64,000 bases of DNA from contig NZ_OANT01000006.1 of assembly GCF_900096995.1 (NCBI RefSeq), forward strand, positions 62,001-126,000, given 5' to 3'. The notes under the pieces are model-generated. The model made no database searches, had not been told where the DNA came from, and was given only the letters and a program-made list of their open reading frames with translations. Position 1 is the stretch's first letter; each line of letters opens with the position of its first letter. Of the stretch, positions 30,941-39,890 are shown in pieces. This DNA is from Acinetobacter puyangensis (lineage in GTDB: Bacteria; Pseudomonadota; Gammaproteobacteria; Pseudomonadales; Moraxellaceae). Position numbers and translations under genes: made by a program.

Positions 30941-31564
30941 TTAAAATTTGATTTGTTCAATTAATAAAATAATGGCAATGAAAACCATTAATGCACCTGA
31001 GATTCGACTGACGATTTGTGCCGCACGAGGACGAGAACTTAAAAGCTTTTGGGCACTAAAGCCAACAATAAGGTAAACAACACCGCAACTAAAAATATGA
31101 ATAAGCCCCAACAGTACAATTTGGTAAGCTATAGGCCAAGAGCATGATGAATCAATAAATTGTGGCAATAGTGCAAGAAAGAATAAAAAAACTTTTGGAT
31201 TTAGGGCACTAACACAGAAGCCTTTAATAAACCATGATTGGGTTGGCCTAGATTGAATGCTGCCATGATCATCACTCGTAATAACGGCAGGATGCAAAAA
31301 TAAATTATATCCTATCGACAATAGATAACATGCGCCAATAATTGTAAGGGTAAGAAGCAACATTGGATGAGCAGCAATCACAGTTCCTACTCCAGCAGCA
31401 ACAATAATTGTTGCAATAAAATGACCAAATAACAATCCTGTTACTGCTGCTGGGACTTTTTTCCCACGTATTCCTGCCGAAATTGCATAAGCCCAATCGA
31501 CACCTGGGGTAATCACAAAAAGTATTGAGACGCTCCAGAAAGCTAAAAGAAGATTTAGTGACAT
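30941..31564 (-). CDS. LysE-family amino acid exporter
   Basis: 207 residues with about six membrane helices. N-terminal FVITPGVDWAYAISAGIRGKKVPAAVTGLLFGHF is the LysE/RhtB signature (usually PGPN/PGPD; here PGVD). The second conserved part is GFCVSALNPKVFLFFLALLPQF. It exports amino acids or derivatives and is divergent from an Lrp/AsnC regulator, a common pairing where the regulator senses the amino acid and activates the exporter. Confidence 0.9.
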   Translation of the reverse strand: MSLNLLLAFWSVSILFVITPGVDWAYAISAGIRGKKVPAAVTGLLFGHFIATIIVAAGVGTVIAAHPMLLLTLTIIGACYLLSIGYNLFLHPAVITSDDHGSIQSRPTQSWFIKGFCVSALNPKVFLFFLALLPQFIDSSCSWPIAYQIVLLGLIHIFSCGVVYLIVGFSAQKLLSSRPRAAQIVSRISGALMVFIAIILLIEQIKF

Positions 31565-31715
31565 GTTTCCAACTCAAATGATCATTTCTAGACTTTTAAT
31601 CTGTACAAGATCACATGTAATTCGATTAAATATTTTTGAAAGAATATACTTTAATATATAGAATGTGCTTTTAAATATTCTTGTATTTATGCTTCAAAAA
31701 GGTGAAATATTCTAA

Positions 31716-32168
31716 ATGGATAAGATTGATCGGAAGATTCTTGCCGAACTGCAAATGGATGGCCGTTTATCTCTCACAGATTTAGCTGATCGTGTAGGGC
31801 TTAGTTTGTCACCTTGTCACAGAAGATTAAGAGCATTAGAAGAGGTTGGAATTATAAAAGGGTATTGTGCATTAATAGATTTACCATTGGTGGGCTTTAA
31901 TTTTTCAACTATTGTTTTTGTGACGCTTAAAGACGGCGACAAAGATTCAGTGCTAAATTTTGAAAAAGCAGTGATAGATATTCCACAAATAATTGAGGCT
32001 CAAAGGCTTTTTGGAGATCCTGATTATTTGCTCAAGGTCTTGGCGTATGACTTACAACACTTTCAGCAGCTTTATGATGAAAAACTGGCGGCAATGCCAA
32101 GCGTACAACGTCTAACATCTACAATAGTCATGAAAGACGTCGTTTCTAATCGTCAAATTCTCCTGTAA
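31716..32168 (+). CDS. Lrp/AsnC-family transcriptional regulator
   Basis: 150 residues. N-terminal helix-turn-helix (MDKIDRKILAELQMDGRLSLTDLADRVGLSLSPCHRRLRALE) and C-terminal RAM ligand-binding domain (about 65-150). Divergent from the LysE exporter, with 151 AT-rich bases between them; the stretch AAAGAATATACTTT (about 31637-31650) is a near-palindrome that could be its operator. The effector is unknown. Confidence 0.93.
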   Translation: MDKIDRKILAELQMDGRLSLTDLADRVGLSLSPCHRRLRALEEVGIIKGYCALIDLPLVGFNFSTIVFVTLKDGDKDSVLNFEKAVIDIPQIIEAQRLFGDPDYLLKVLAYDLQHFQQLYDEKLAAMPSVQRLTSTIVMKDVVSNRQILL

Positions 32169-32223
32169 AGAAATAGAATGAATAATAATATTGGCTTTAA
32201 GGCGAATCTGATAAAAATCGGTA

Positions 32224-33165
32224 TTATTGCTGATCCAGATGCTGTTGACGGTACTGGGTTGGACTAAATGAAAACTGGCGTTTAAAGGCCTGACTAAAAG
32301 CGGTTTCTGATGAGTAACCGACACGTTCGGCGATTTGATGAATATGTAAGGCACTTTCACGTAAATAGCGACTGGCCAAGCGCAGTCGATGTTGAGCCAG
32401 ATAGGCAAGAGGGGGTTCGCCCATAATCACACTAAAGGTCTCGGCAAACTTGGAGCGTGACATACAGGACACTTGTGCCAGATCTGCAACGGTCCAAGAT
32501 TTTTCCGGTTCGCCATGGATTGCAGCCAGTGCATTAGAGAGTTCGGGATGGGTTAATGCACTGAGCCAGTTGCTTTGATCATCATTGAGCTGTTCGATAT
32601 AGTCTCTTACACCTTCAATGAGCAAGATGCCTACCAATCGATCAATCAAGGTATCTCGTCCTGGACGAATACGTTCGGTTTCCAGTGCAAAAAAACTCAA
32701 ACCCACTTGTAACCATGGTGGAGCACCTGTACCCATGGCATTGTGAATACGCATTAATTTGGGTAAGGCCTGCATCAGTGGACGTGCCATGATACTGTCC
32801 ATATGGCAACGAATACATAATAATAAATTTCGGGTCCGCTGATTTTCCTCGCCTACATGCAAGACATCATGACGATGTCCGGAAAATAAGTGACTGAGTT
32901 CCGGCGAATCTGGGTTTAGTGTTTGACATGATGTAGCAGAAAAGAAATGTGCTTTACCAGTTGGGATAATAATAATATCACCAATCTCTAACTCTACACA
33001 CTGGTCTGTGTGTACACATAAATGAGCAGATCCGACCAGTAAGATATAAATCATACACTTATCTTGCTCTGCCATCTGGAATTGCCAATTTCCTCGGGGC
33101 TGTAAATAAAAATATTCAACTCGACTTAAGTGAATATCATCAAAAATTTTACTTAATGCGTCCAT
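32224..33165 (-). CDS. alkR: AraC/XylS-family regulator, likely AlkR
   Basis: 313 residues with an N-terminal cupin-type sensor (about 20-190, containing GDIIIIPTGKAHFFS) and a C-terminal double helix-turn-helix (EKSWTVADLAQVSCMSRSKFAETFSVIMG..., HIHQIAERVGYSSETAFSQAFKRQFSFSPTQYR). In Acinetobacter, AlkR is an AraC-type activator divergent from alkM, induced by medium- or long-chain alkanes. The divergent layout here (192-base gap) supports that name, though AraC regulators are common and identity rests on context. Confidence 0.85.
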   Translation of the reverse strand: MDALSKIFDDIHLSRVEYFYLQPRGNWQFQMAEQDKCMIYILLVGSAHLCVHTDQCVELEIGDIIIIPTGKAHFFSATSCQTLNPDSPELSHLFSGHRHDVLHVGEENQRTRNLLLCIRCHMDSIMARPLMQALPKLMRIHNAMGTGAPPWLQVGLSFFALETERIRPGRDTLIDRLVGILLIEGVRDYIEQLNDDQSNWLSALTHPELSNALAAIHGEPEKSWTVADLAQVSCMSRSKFAETFSVIMGEPPLAYLAQHRLRLASRYLRESALHIHQIAERVGYSSETAFSQAFKRQFSFSPTQYRQQHLDQQ

Positions 33166-33356
33166 AGGCTCATACAGATTTGTGCAACAAATTATGGAAT
33201 AAACGATAGAACCACAATAAGCAATAAAAATTTAAAAATACATAGCATTACAAGCCAAAAAGAGCATCACAACGTTTTTTTGGACGATCAAAACTGTTCG
33301 TACACTATGGAATCAGCCAGTATAGAAGGGTAGAAATCAAGAGTGGAAGCCAGAAG

Positions 33357-34574
33357 ATGAATGCTCCAGCGAATTTAAAAGTTGTACAGGATCAGACAAC
33401 TGAGAAAAATCAACATATCGACAAGAAACGTAAATTATGGCTATTAGGACCGGCCTTGCCTGTAATCGGTATGGGCATTATGCTTAGCTACCGATTTGCG
33501 CCAAAACCTTTAAAGCCTGTATTTGCTTTAGGCGGACCAATTGTACTGCATATCGTTATTCCAACAATTGATACCATTATTGGTAAAGATCCAAGTAATC
33601 CAGATGCGGAAGCGATCAAGCAGCTGGAAAATGATCCTTATTATATGAAATTGGTCAAATCCTTTATTCCATTGCAATATGCCACAACCATTTATGGCAC
33701 ATATTTGGCCAGTCGTGAAGAAACACCTTGGCACCATCGAATTTTACTTGGAATTTCCCTCGGTGCCATCAGTGGTATAGCGATCAATACTGCACATGAG
33801 TTGAGCCACAAAGCAGATCGCACTGATCATATCCTATCGCATTTGGCACTAGTCCCTACGGGCTATAATCACTTCCGCGTGGAGCATCCCTATGGTCACC
33901 ATAAACGTGCTGCAACTCCGGAAGATCCGGCATCGTCACAAATGGGCGAAAGTTTCTATGCCTTTTGGCCAAGAACGGTATTTGGTTCATTAAAATCTGC
34001 GATAGAAATCGAAACACAGCGCTTAAAACGTAAAGGTAAGCAATTTTGGTCAACAGACAATGAGTTGTTACAGGGATGGGCAATGAGTGCAACATTCCAT
34101 GCCACGATGATTAAGATTTTTGGCAAACGTGCCATTCCTTTTCTTGCCACACAAGCATTTTATGGCATCAGTTTATTTGAAATCATTAACTATATTGAAC
34201 ACTATGGTCTATTGCGTCAGAAAAAGCCTGATGGTAATTATATGCGTACCATGCCGGAACATAGCTGGAACAATAACAATATTGTGACCAACCTGTTTTT
34301 ATATCAATTACAACGTCATTCAGATCATCATGCTTATCCAACCCGACCATTTCAAGCATTGCGCCATTTTGATGAAGCACCTGAATTACCAAGTGGTTAT
34401 GCCAGTATGTTATTACCTGCAATGATTCCACCATTATGGTTTAAGATGATGGATAAACGTGTATTTGAACACTATAAAGGTGATTTGAGTAAGGCAAATA
34501 TTTATCCAAAACGTCGTGCCAAAATTTTTGCAAAATTTGGTCTGCGTGATCAGTCCAAAGAGGAATTGGCATAA
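33357..34574 (+). CDS. alkM: Alkane 1-monooxygenase (AlkB/AlkM type)
   Basis: 405 residues, integral membrane non-haem di-iron hydroxylase that makes 1-alkanols from n-alkanes, with electrons from rubredoxin. The histidine motifs are HELSHK (147-152), EHPYGHH (176-182), NYIEHYGL (278-285) and LQRHSDHHA (318-326). Membrane segments lie at about 28-45, 55-72, 105-117, 130-146 and near 265. Length matches alkM of Acinetobacter. rubA/rubB are not adjacent, as in other Acinetobacter where they sit elsewhere. The likely regulator alkR is divergent. A perfect terminator follows. Confidence 0.95.
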   Translation: MNAPANLKVVQDQTTEKNQHIDKKRKLWLLGPALPVIGMGIMLSYRFAPKPLKPVFALGGPIVLHIVIPTIDTIIGKDPSNPDAEAIKQLENDPYYMKLVKSFIPLQYATTIYGTYLASREETPWHHRILLGISLGAISGIAINTAHELSHKADRTDHILSHLALVPTGYNHFRVEHPYGHHKRAATPEDPASSQMGESFYAFWPRTVFGSLKSAIEIETQRLKRKGKQFWSTDNELLQGWAMSATFHATMIKIFGKRAIPFLATQAFYGISLFEIINYIEHYGLLRQKKPDGNYMRTMPEHSWNNNNIVTNLFLYQLQRHSDHHAYPTRPFQALRHFDEAPELPSGYASMLLPAMIPPLWFKMMDKRVFEHYKGDLSKANIYPKRRAKIFAKFGLRDQSKEELA

Positions 34575-34636
34575 TTCTGACCATACAACAATATTCAGTA
34601 GATCAATATTGTTATAAGCAATTTGTTTTTATACAC

Positions 34637-34669
34637 AAAAAAGCTGAGTCATCATGACTCAGCTTTTTT
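34637..34669. terminator. Bidirectional terminator between alkM and the HtrA-like gene
   Basis: An A run, GCTGAGTC-ATCAT-GACTCAGC, and a T run form an eight-base-pair stem with symmetric flanks. It serves both convergent genes. Confidence 0.92.
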
Positions 34670-34681
34670 ATGTTTGACGTT

Positions 34682-35866
34682 CTAGCGTTGACTTTGTGGG
34701 ACAGGCAAGAACTGGGTATTTTTATTTTCTGGGCGTTCAGAAATTATAATCTTGATGTTCAATTCTTTGCCATCACGTTGAATGACTGCCGGAACTTCGC
34801 TATTTGGTTTCTGACTGGCCACATAGGAAATTAATTGATTGGCATTGCTAATAGAATGTCCGTTAATTGAAATAATAATGTCACCTTTTTTGATCCCTGC
34901 CTGAGCAGCCGGACCACTTGGTAAGACACCCATCACTTGAACACCTGTTTTACTCTCCAGATTTAACTCATCGGTTGGGTTGAGACCTTTGACTTCAATG
35001 CCTAGCCAGCCACGAACCACCCGTCCATCTTGCAAAATGGAATCTAATACCTGCTGGCAAATTTGTGCAGGAATAGCAAAACCAATGCCGAGAGAACCAC
35101 CAGTTTTTGAAAAAATTGCAGTATTGACCCCAATCAGGTTACCAGCCACATCAATTAAGGCACCGCCAGAGTTTCCGGGATTAATTGCTGCGTCAGTCTG
35201 GATAAAATCTTCGTAGGTATTAATGCCTAGACCGGTACGGCCTGTTGCAGAAATAATCCCTTGGGTGACTGTTTGTCCAACCCCAAAAGGATTACCAATT
35301 GCCAATACTACATCACCGACTTCATTACCGCTAAGTTTAAACGGCAGAACAGGCAGTTTTTCCAATTCGATTTTAATCACAGCCAGATCGGTTTCGGGAT
35401 CTGTACCAATCACGGTTGCTTTGGCTTTACGACCATCATGCAGGCCGACGATAATTTCATCTGCGCCGGCAATCACATGGTTATTCGTTAGAATATAACC
35501 ATCTGGACGCACAATTACGCCCGAACCCAGACTATTTTGATCTTCTGGTTGCAGTTGATCGGGAATTTGATCACCAAAAAATTCTCGTAAAAATTGTTCA
35601 TTAATGGGTAGGCTTTGTTGTTGTGAGACTTTTTGTAAGGTGAAAATGTTTACTACAGCAGGTGCAGCAACTTTCACTGCACCACTATAAGAAACAATGC
35701 CGCCACTACGTGTGGTATCAATCAAGGGCGCAACTTTTTCTGCGGGCATTTTTATCCCATCAGCGGCAATGGGTGGCTTTGGCACTTGCAGTTTTTGCCA
35801 AGCAATAAAGCCCGCGATCACCAATACCAATAAAATCCAAGGTAACACCACAAATATACGGCGCAC
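34682..35866 (-). CDS. Periplasmic serine protease of the HtrA/DegS type
   Basis: 394 residues: N-terminal membrane anchor (about 5-25, VVLPWILLVLVIAGFIAW), trypsin-like domain and one PDZ domain (about 285-375, GVLPSGPAAQAGIKKGDIIISINGHSI). The catalytic triad is H130 (TNNHVIAG), D160 (ETDLAVIK) and S233 (NPGNSGGALID). One anchor and one PDZ is the DegS/AlgW layout, in which the protease cleaves an anti-sigma factor under envelope stress. A DegP-like quality-control role cannot be excluded, since a RseA partner is not visible here. Confidence 0.9.
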   Translation of the reverse strand: MRRIFVVLPWILLVLVIAGFIAWQKLQVPKPPIAADGIKMPAEKVAPLIDTTRSGGIVSYSGAVKVAAPAVVNIFTLQKVSQQQSLPINEQFLREFFGDQIPDQLQPEDQNSLGSGVIVRPDGYILTNNHVIAGADEIIVGLHDGRKAKATVIGTDPETDLAVIKIELEKLPVLPFKLSGNEVGDVVLAIGNPFGVGQTVTQGIISATGRTGLGINTYEDFIQTDAAINPGNSGGALIDVAGNLIGVNTAIFSKTGGSLGIGFAIPAQICQQVLDSILQDGRVVRGWLGIEVKGLNPTDELNLESKTGVQVMGVLPSGPAAQAGIKKGDIIISINGHSISNANQLISYVASQKPNSEVPAVIQRDGKELNIKIIISERPENKNTQFLPVPQSQR

Positions 35867-36099
35867 AGCTTAATTCCTCAAAAGTCTTTTAGCAGTCAAT
35901 AAAAAAGCAAAGTTTACAAGTTGTTATAGTCTAATCCAAATTCAGTAATTTCTCACGATAGATCAAGCACATTTTGTAACACTTTGGTAAAATTAGGGCA
36001 TAGAAAAACTCGGTAAATTCAGCAGCTTTTACATTAAAACCCTGTCTAGTCTATGCTAGCATGTTGTAAATCTTTTAATTTTTTGGAAGCAAAAGTGGT

Positions 36100-36858
36100 A
36101 TGGCAAAATTAGTCGATATAGTGAAATGGTGTGACCAGACCTTACAATCTCATCAATTTAAAGATTATTGTCCAAACGGCTTGCAAATTGAAGGATGCAC
36201 AGAAGTCGAAACTTTGGTTAGTAGTGTGACTGCCTCTTTATCAGCAATCGAAGCAACACTTGATTTAAAAGCAGATGCGCTAATTGTTCATCATGGTTAT
36301 TTCTGGAAAGGCGAGCCAAGCCCTTTGACAGGATTAAAAGGTAAACGAATCAAACAACTGATGCAGGCCGATGTATCTTTGATTGCCTATCATCTGCCAC
36401 TCGATGCGCATACTACATTAGGTAATAATGCTGCACTGGCAGATTTACTGGGTATCCACATTACTGCTGCACTTGATCCACAAGAGCGGTTCCCGATTGG
36501 TAACATCGGGACATTGTCGCAACCCCTATCACCGCAAGATTTTGCAAGTTTGTTAGCGCAGAAATTGGGACAAGTACCTGTCCATATTGCAACCGATAAA
36601 GAAAGTATCCAGACCATCGGATTCTGTACCGGTGCAGCACAAGACTTTTTATATAAAGCTGCACAAGCAGGCTGTGATGCTTATTTATCTGGCGAGGTGA
36701 GCGAGCGAACCTTTCATGAAGCACAGGAATATCATCTGGATTATTTTGCTGCCGGACATCATGCCACCGAACGCTATGGCATTCAGCGTCTTGCCGAAGC
36801 AGTTGCCAAAACCTTTAATTTAAGCTATCAATATATTGAGCTGAATAATCCAATTTAA
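36100..36858 (+). CDS. Nif3-like dinuclear metal centre protein (YbgI family)
   Basis: 252 residues. N-terminal DYCPNGLQIEG, the metal-site motif IVHHGYFWKGE and ALSSTLDLK-like segments, then AYHLPLDAHTTLGNNA, and the C-terminal YLSGEVSERTFHEAQE and GHHATERYGIQRL are the family metal ligands. The protein forms a toroidal hexamer with two metals per subunit; its function is unproven, with roles proposed in GTP cyclohydrolase-like or NIF3-type processes. Upstream 35867-36099 has no clear promoter or other structure. Weak GGAAG ribosome site. Confidence 0.9.
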   Translation: MAKLVDIVKWCDQTLQSHQFKDYCPNGLQIEGCTEVETLVSSVTASLSAIEATLDLKADALIVHHGYFWKGEPSPLTGLKGKRIKQLMQADVSLIAYHLPLDAHTTLGNNAALADLLGIHITAALDPQERFPIGNIGTLSQPLSPQDFASLLAQKLGQVPVHIATDKESIQTIGFCTGAAQDFLYKAAQAGCDAYLSGEVSERTFHEAQEYHLDYFAAGHHATERYGIQRLAEAVAKTFNLSYQYIELNNPI

Positions 36859-36898
36859 ACTGTATTGGATAGAGAAAATCTTTTGGAGATAAAAAGTC

Positions 36899-36929
36899 TT
36901 GACCTTAACTTAACTTGAGGTTTTATACT
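36899..36929 (+). promoter_or_regulatory. MerR-type promoter with SoxR-box-like dyad, upstream of sodB
   Basis: TTGACC (36899-36904) and TATACT (36924-36929) are spaced 19 bases, the distorted spacing of MerR-family-activated promoters. Inside lies ACCTTAACTTAACTTGAGGT (36902-36921), which matches the E. coli soxS SoxR dyad (ACCTCAAGTTAACTTGAGGT) at 18 of 20 positions with a perfect right half. It points toward sodB, 181 bases downstream. Nothing else, including an ORF, is evident in 36930-37109. Confidence 0.6.
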
Positions 36930-37109
36930 TGTTCAGCAATATTTTGAAGAATTGTAAATCACATTAGACAATGTCTTGGTGTATGTTTAAATGTTATACA
37001 CTTATTGTATATTGTGATTTAACCACGCTAAAAATTGTTGAATTTTTAGATTACAATGTCTGCGTTAAACAACTCATCAACTTACCCAGCTATACGCAAG
37101 GAAATTGAA

Positions 37110-37736
37110 ATGACAACGATTACTTTACCTGCATTACCTTATGCTTATGATGCACTTGAACCGCATATTTCTAAAGAAACTTTAGAGTATCACCACGACA
37201 AACATCATCAAACTTACGTAACCAATTTAAATAACCTGATCAAAGGTACAGATTTAGAAGGTAAAACACTGGAAGAAATCATCACAGCTGTTGCGGGTGA
37301 TGCGTCCAAAGCGGGTGTTTTCAATAACGCAGCACAAGTATGGAATCATACATTTTACTGGAACTCTATTGCACCAAATGGCGGTGGTAAACCAACTGGC
37401 GCAATTGCGGCAAAAATTGATGAAGCATTTGGTTCTTACGAAAAATTTGCAGAAGAGTTTACTGCTGCTGCAACCACTCAATTCGGTTCAGGTTGGGCAT
37501 GGTTAGTGGCTGACGAAGTAAACGGTAAATTATCCATTACCAAAACTTCAAATGCAGATACACCACTTGCACATGGTCAAGTTGCTGTATTAACGATTGA
37601 TGTATGGGAACATGCATATTACATCGATTATCGTAATGCACGTCCAAAATATATCTCAACTTTCCTTGAAAGTTTGGTGAACTGGGATTATGCAAATGCC
37701 AAGCTTGCTGGTCAGCCTGCTGGTGTTGAAAAATAA
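37110..37736 (+). CDS. sodB: Iron superoxide dismutase
   Basis: 208 residues from ATG 37110, which has AAGGAAA upstream; an in-frame ATG at 37056 would add 18 residues unlike the family. Iron ligands are H28 (YHHDKHH), H80 (WNHTFYW), D164 and H168 ([11 protein letters not shown]). The Gln in NNAAQVWNH is the residue that marks Fe-SODs over Mn-SODs. It converts superoxide to peroxide and oxygen in the cytoplasm. The upstream SoxR-like promoter suggests induction by redox cyclers. A strong terminator follows. Confidence 0.96.
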   Translation: MTTITLPALPYAYDALEPHISKETLEYHHDKHHQTYVTNLNNLIKGTDLEGKTLEEIITAVAGDASKAGVFNNAAQVWNHTFYWNSIAPNGGGKPTGAIAAKIDEAFGSYEKFAEEFTAAATTQFGSGWAWLVADEVNGKLSITKTSNADTPLAHGQVAVLTIDVWEHAYYIDYRNARPKYISTFLESLVNWDYANAKLAGQPAGVEK

Positions 37737-37784
37737 ATCATTATTTTAATTGAAGTGATCTTATCGGTTACTTTGGTTAAGTCT

Positions 37785-37819
37785 GGCCTAAAACATTTTA
37801 TGTTTTAGGCCTTATTTTT
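37785..37819 (+). terminator. Terminator after sodB
   Basis: An 11-base-pair perfect stem GGCCTAAAACA/TGTTTTAGGCC (37785-37811) with loop TTTTA, then TTATTTTTA. In the remaining 240 bases before glyA I see AT-rich sequence and a TACAAT-like -10 near 38000, but no clear regulator site. Confidence 0.9.
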
Positions 37820-38058
37820 AAACGCAATCATGACAACAGTGTTAAATTTTTGTCTTAAACCCACTTTTATCTAATGTTTGCTATAGCCACGATATCATTG
37901 TGTGCTTAAGTTAAAAGGTTAGTACTCAATTTTTAAAAACTGAAAGAATTTCATGTTGAATTAAATAAATATCAGTCTGTGCAAATCACAACTTCATGTT
38001 ACAATGTGCGCCAATCAAAGTACGGCTATCAATGCCTTAAAACATAGGAACATCGCTA

Positions 38059-39312
38059 ATGTTTGCCAATATTTCTCTTGCTGAATTTGATCCAGTATTA
38101 GCTAAAGCTATCGATGCTGAAGACAAACGTCAAGAAGCGCATATTGAGTTAATTGCTTCAGAAAATTATTGTTCTCCGGCTGTTATGGAAGCTCAGGGAA
38201 CCAAGTTAACCAATAAATATGCAGAAGGTTATCCTGGCAAACGCTATTATGGCGGCTGTGAAAATGTTGATATTATCGAACAATTAGCGATTGATCGTGC
38301 AAAAGAATTATTTGGCGCAGACTACGCAAACGTACAACCACATGCCGGTTCACAAGCAAACGCTGCGGTATATCTGGCACTATTAAATGCAGGTGATACT
38401 GTGTTGGGTATGAGTTTGGCACATGGTGGTCATTTAACGCATGGTGCAAAAGTCAGCTTTTCAGGTAAAACCTATAATGCCATTCAATATGGCTTGAACC
38501 CGGAAACTGGTGAAATTGATTACGAAGAAGTAGAACGTCTAGCTGTTGAGCATAAACCACGTATGATCGTTGCAGGTTTCTCTGCCTATAGCCGTGTTGT
38601 AGACTGGCAACGTTTCCGTGATATTGCTGACAAAGTTGGCGCGTATTTATTTGTTGATATGGCACATGTTGCAGGTTTGGTTGCTGCGGGTGTTTACCCA
38701 AGTCCGGTACAAATTGCAGATGTGACCACAACAACAACACACAAAACATTACGTGGTCCACGTTCCGGTTTGATTCTGGCCAAAGCCAATGAAGAAATTG
38801 AGAAAAAACTTCAATCTGCGGTATTCCCGGGCAATCAGGGTGGTCCTTTAATGCATGCCATTGCTGCCAAAGCAGTATGTTTTAAAGAAGCCATGACACC
38901 AGAATACAAAACCTATCAGCATCAAGTGGTTAAAAATGCACAGGCGATGGCACAGGTATTAATCGAACGTGGCTATGACATCGTGTCCGGTGGTACAGAC
39001 AATCACCTGTTCTTATTGTCATTGATCAAACAGGATGTGACTGGTAAAGATGCCGATGCATGGTTAGGTGCAGCGCACATTACGGTTAATAAAAATGCCG
39101 TACCGAATGATCCTCGTTCCCCATTTGTGACTTCCGGTATTCGTATTGGTACACCTGCGGTTACGACACGTGGTTTCGGTGAAAACGAAGTTCGTGATCT
39201 GGCTGGCTGGATTGCCGATGTACTGGACAGCAAAGGTGATGAAAAAGTAATTGCTGATGTAAAAGAAAAAGTTTCAGCAGTCTGTGCAAAATTCCCCGTA
39301 TATGTAAACTAA
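38059..39312 (+). CDS. glyA: Serine hydroxymethyltransferase
   Basis: 417 residues. The PLP lysine is in [38 protein letters not shown] and HGGHLTHG are typical. It interconverts serine and glycine and supplies methylenetetrahydrofolate. Length equals E. coli GlyA (417). A terminator lies at 39347. Confidence 0.97.
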   Translation: MFANISLAEFDPVLAKAIDAEDKRQEAHIELIASENYCSPAVMEAQGTKLTNKYAEGYPGKRYYGGCENVDIIEQLAIDRAKELFGADYANVQPHAGSQANAAVYLALLNAGDTVLGMSLAHGGHLTHGAKVSFSGKTYNAIQYGLNPETGEIDYEEVERLAVEHKPRMIVAGFSAYSRVVDWQRFRDIADKVGAYLFVDMAHVAGLVAAGVYPSPVQIADVTTTTTHKTLRGPRSGLILAKANEEIEKKLQSAVFPGNQGGPLMHAIAAKAVCFKEAMTPEYKTYQHQVVKNAQAMAQVLIERGYDIVSGGTDNHLFLLSLIKQDVTGKDADAWLGAAHITVNKNAVPNDPRSPFVTSGIRIGTPAVTTRGFGENEVRDLAGWIADVLDSKGDEKVIADVKEKVSAVCAKFPVYVN

Positions 39313-39346
39313 TTTATACGCAGATCAAGTAATTGGTCTGCTCAAT

Positions 39347-39380
39347 AAAAAACCGACGATTAACTATCTGTCGGTTTTTT
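39347..39380 (+). terminator. Terminator after glyA (possibly bidirectional)
   Basis: AAAAAACCGAC and GTCGGTTTTTT pair across a 12-base loop. It lies between glyA and the convergent lipoprotein gene. Confidence 0.9.
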
Positions 39381-39435
39381 ATTGTCTATTCGTTGTATCC
39401 AGCAAAATTATTAATATTTAAAAATGCCTTAATAC

Positions 39436-39786
39436 TTAAATCCCTTCAAATTGAAGATGATCAGGCTTAATCGTGGTATTAGGATAAGAAAAATCTATGT
39501 TCAACTGCTTTTGTTGATATTTGCAATCGACCTGCATGGTCTGTAATCGTGAAGTCACAGGATTATCCATACTGCTTTTTCTCGGTTCATAGTGATAGGA
39601 AATCAGATGTTGGCTTGAAAATTTTGCATCATCGACTGTGCTCAAATGGAAGCTGTCTATACCATTCACAAATAAATAATTTTTGGTCATGCTACGACAA
39701 ATCTGATCCTGTTTAAAGGCTTTTGGGTTCACATCATGGCAAGCTGTTATTAAAAATAAGCTATTGATTAATATTAGATATTTCAT
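39436..39786 (-). CDS. Small lipoprotein of unknown function
   Basis: 116 residues. MKYLILINSLFLITAC is a signal with lipobox (LITAC), giving a lipid-modified Cys at about residue 16. The rest (CHDVNPKAFKQDQICRSMTKNYLFVNG...) is hydrophilic and has no recognised domain. It is divergent from the MocR regulator at 39891 and could be its target, but nothing shows this. Confidence 0.65.
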   Translation of the reverse strand: MKYLILINSLFLITACHDVNPKAFKQDQICRSMTKNYLFVNGIDSFHLSTVDDAKFSSQHLISYHYEPRKSSMDNPVTSRLQTMQVDCKYQQKQLNIDFSYPNTTIKPDHLQFEGI

Positions 39787-39890
39787 TTCTAAATTTCCCC
39801 ATTTCTTAACTTCTGTATTGAAGGGTTAGCTTAGAATAAAATTATGTTAGGATACAGATACAATCATCGCTAAATAATGGTTACAGATAG

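Noticed and set aside
33166..33356. Defined AlkR operator and alkM promoter
   Set aside because: TTGGAC is present near 33281, but no acceptable -10 at 16-18 bases and no clear repeat were found, so no site was called.
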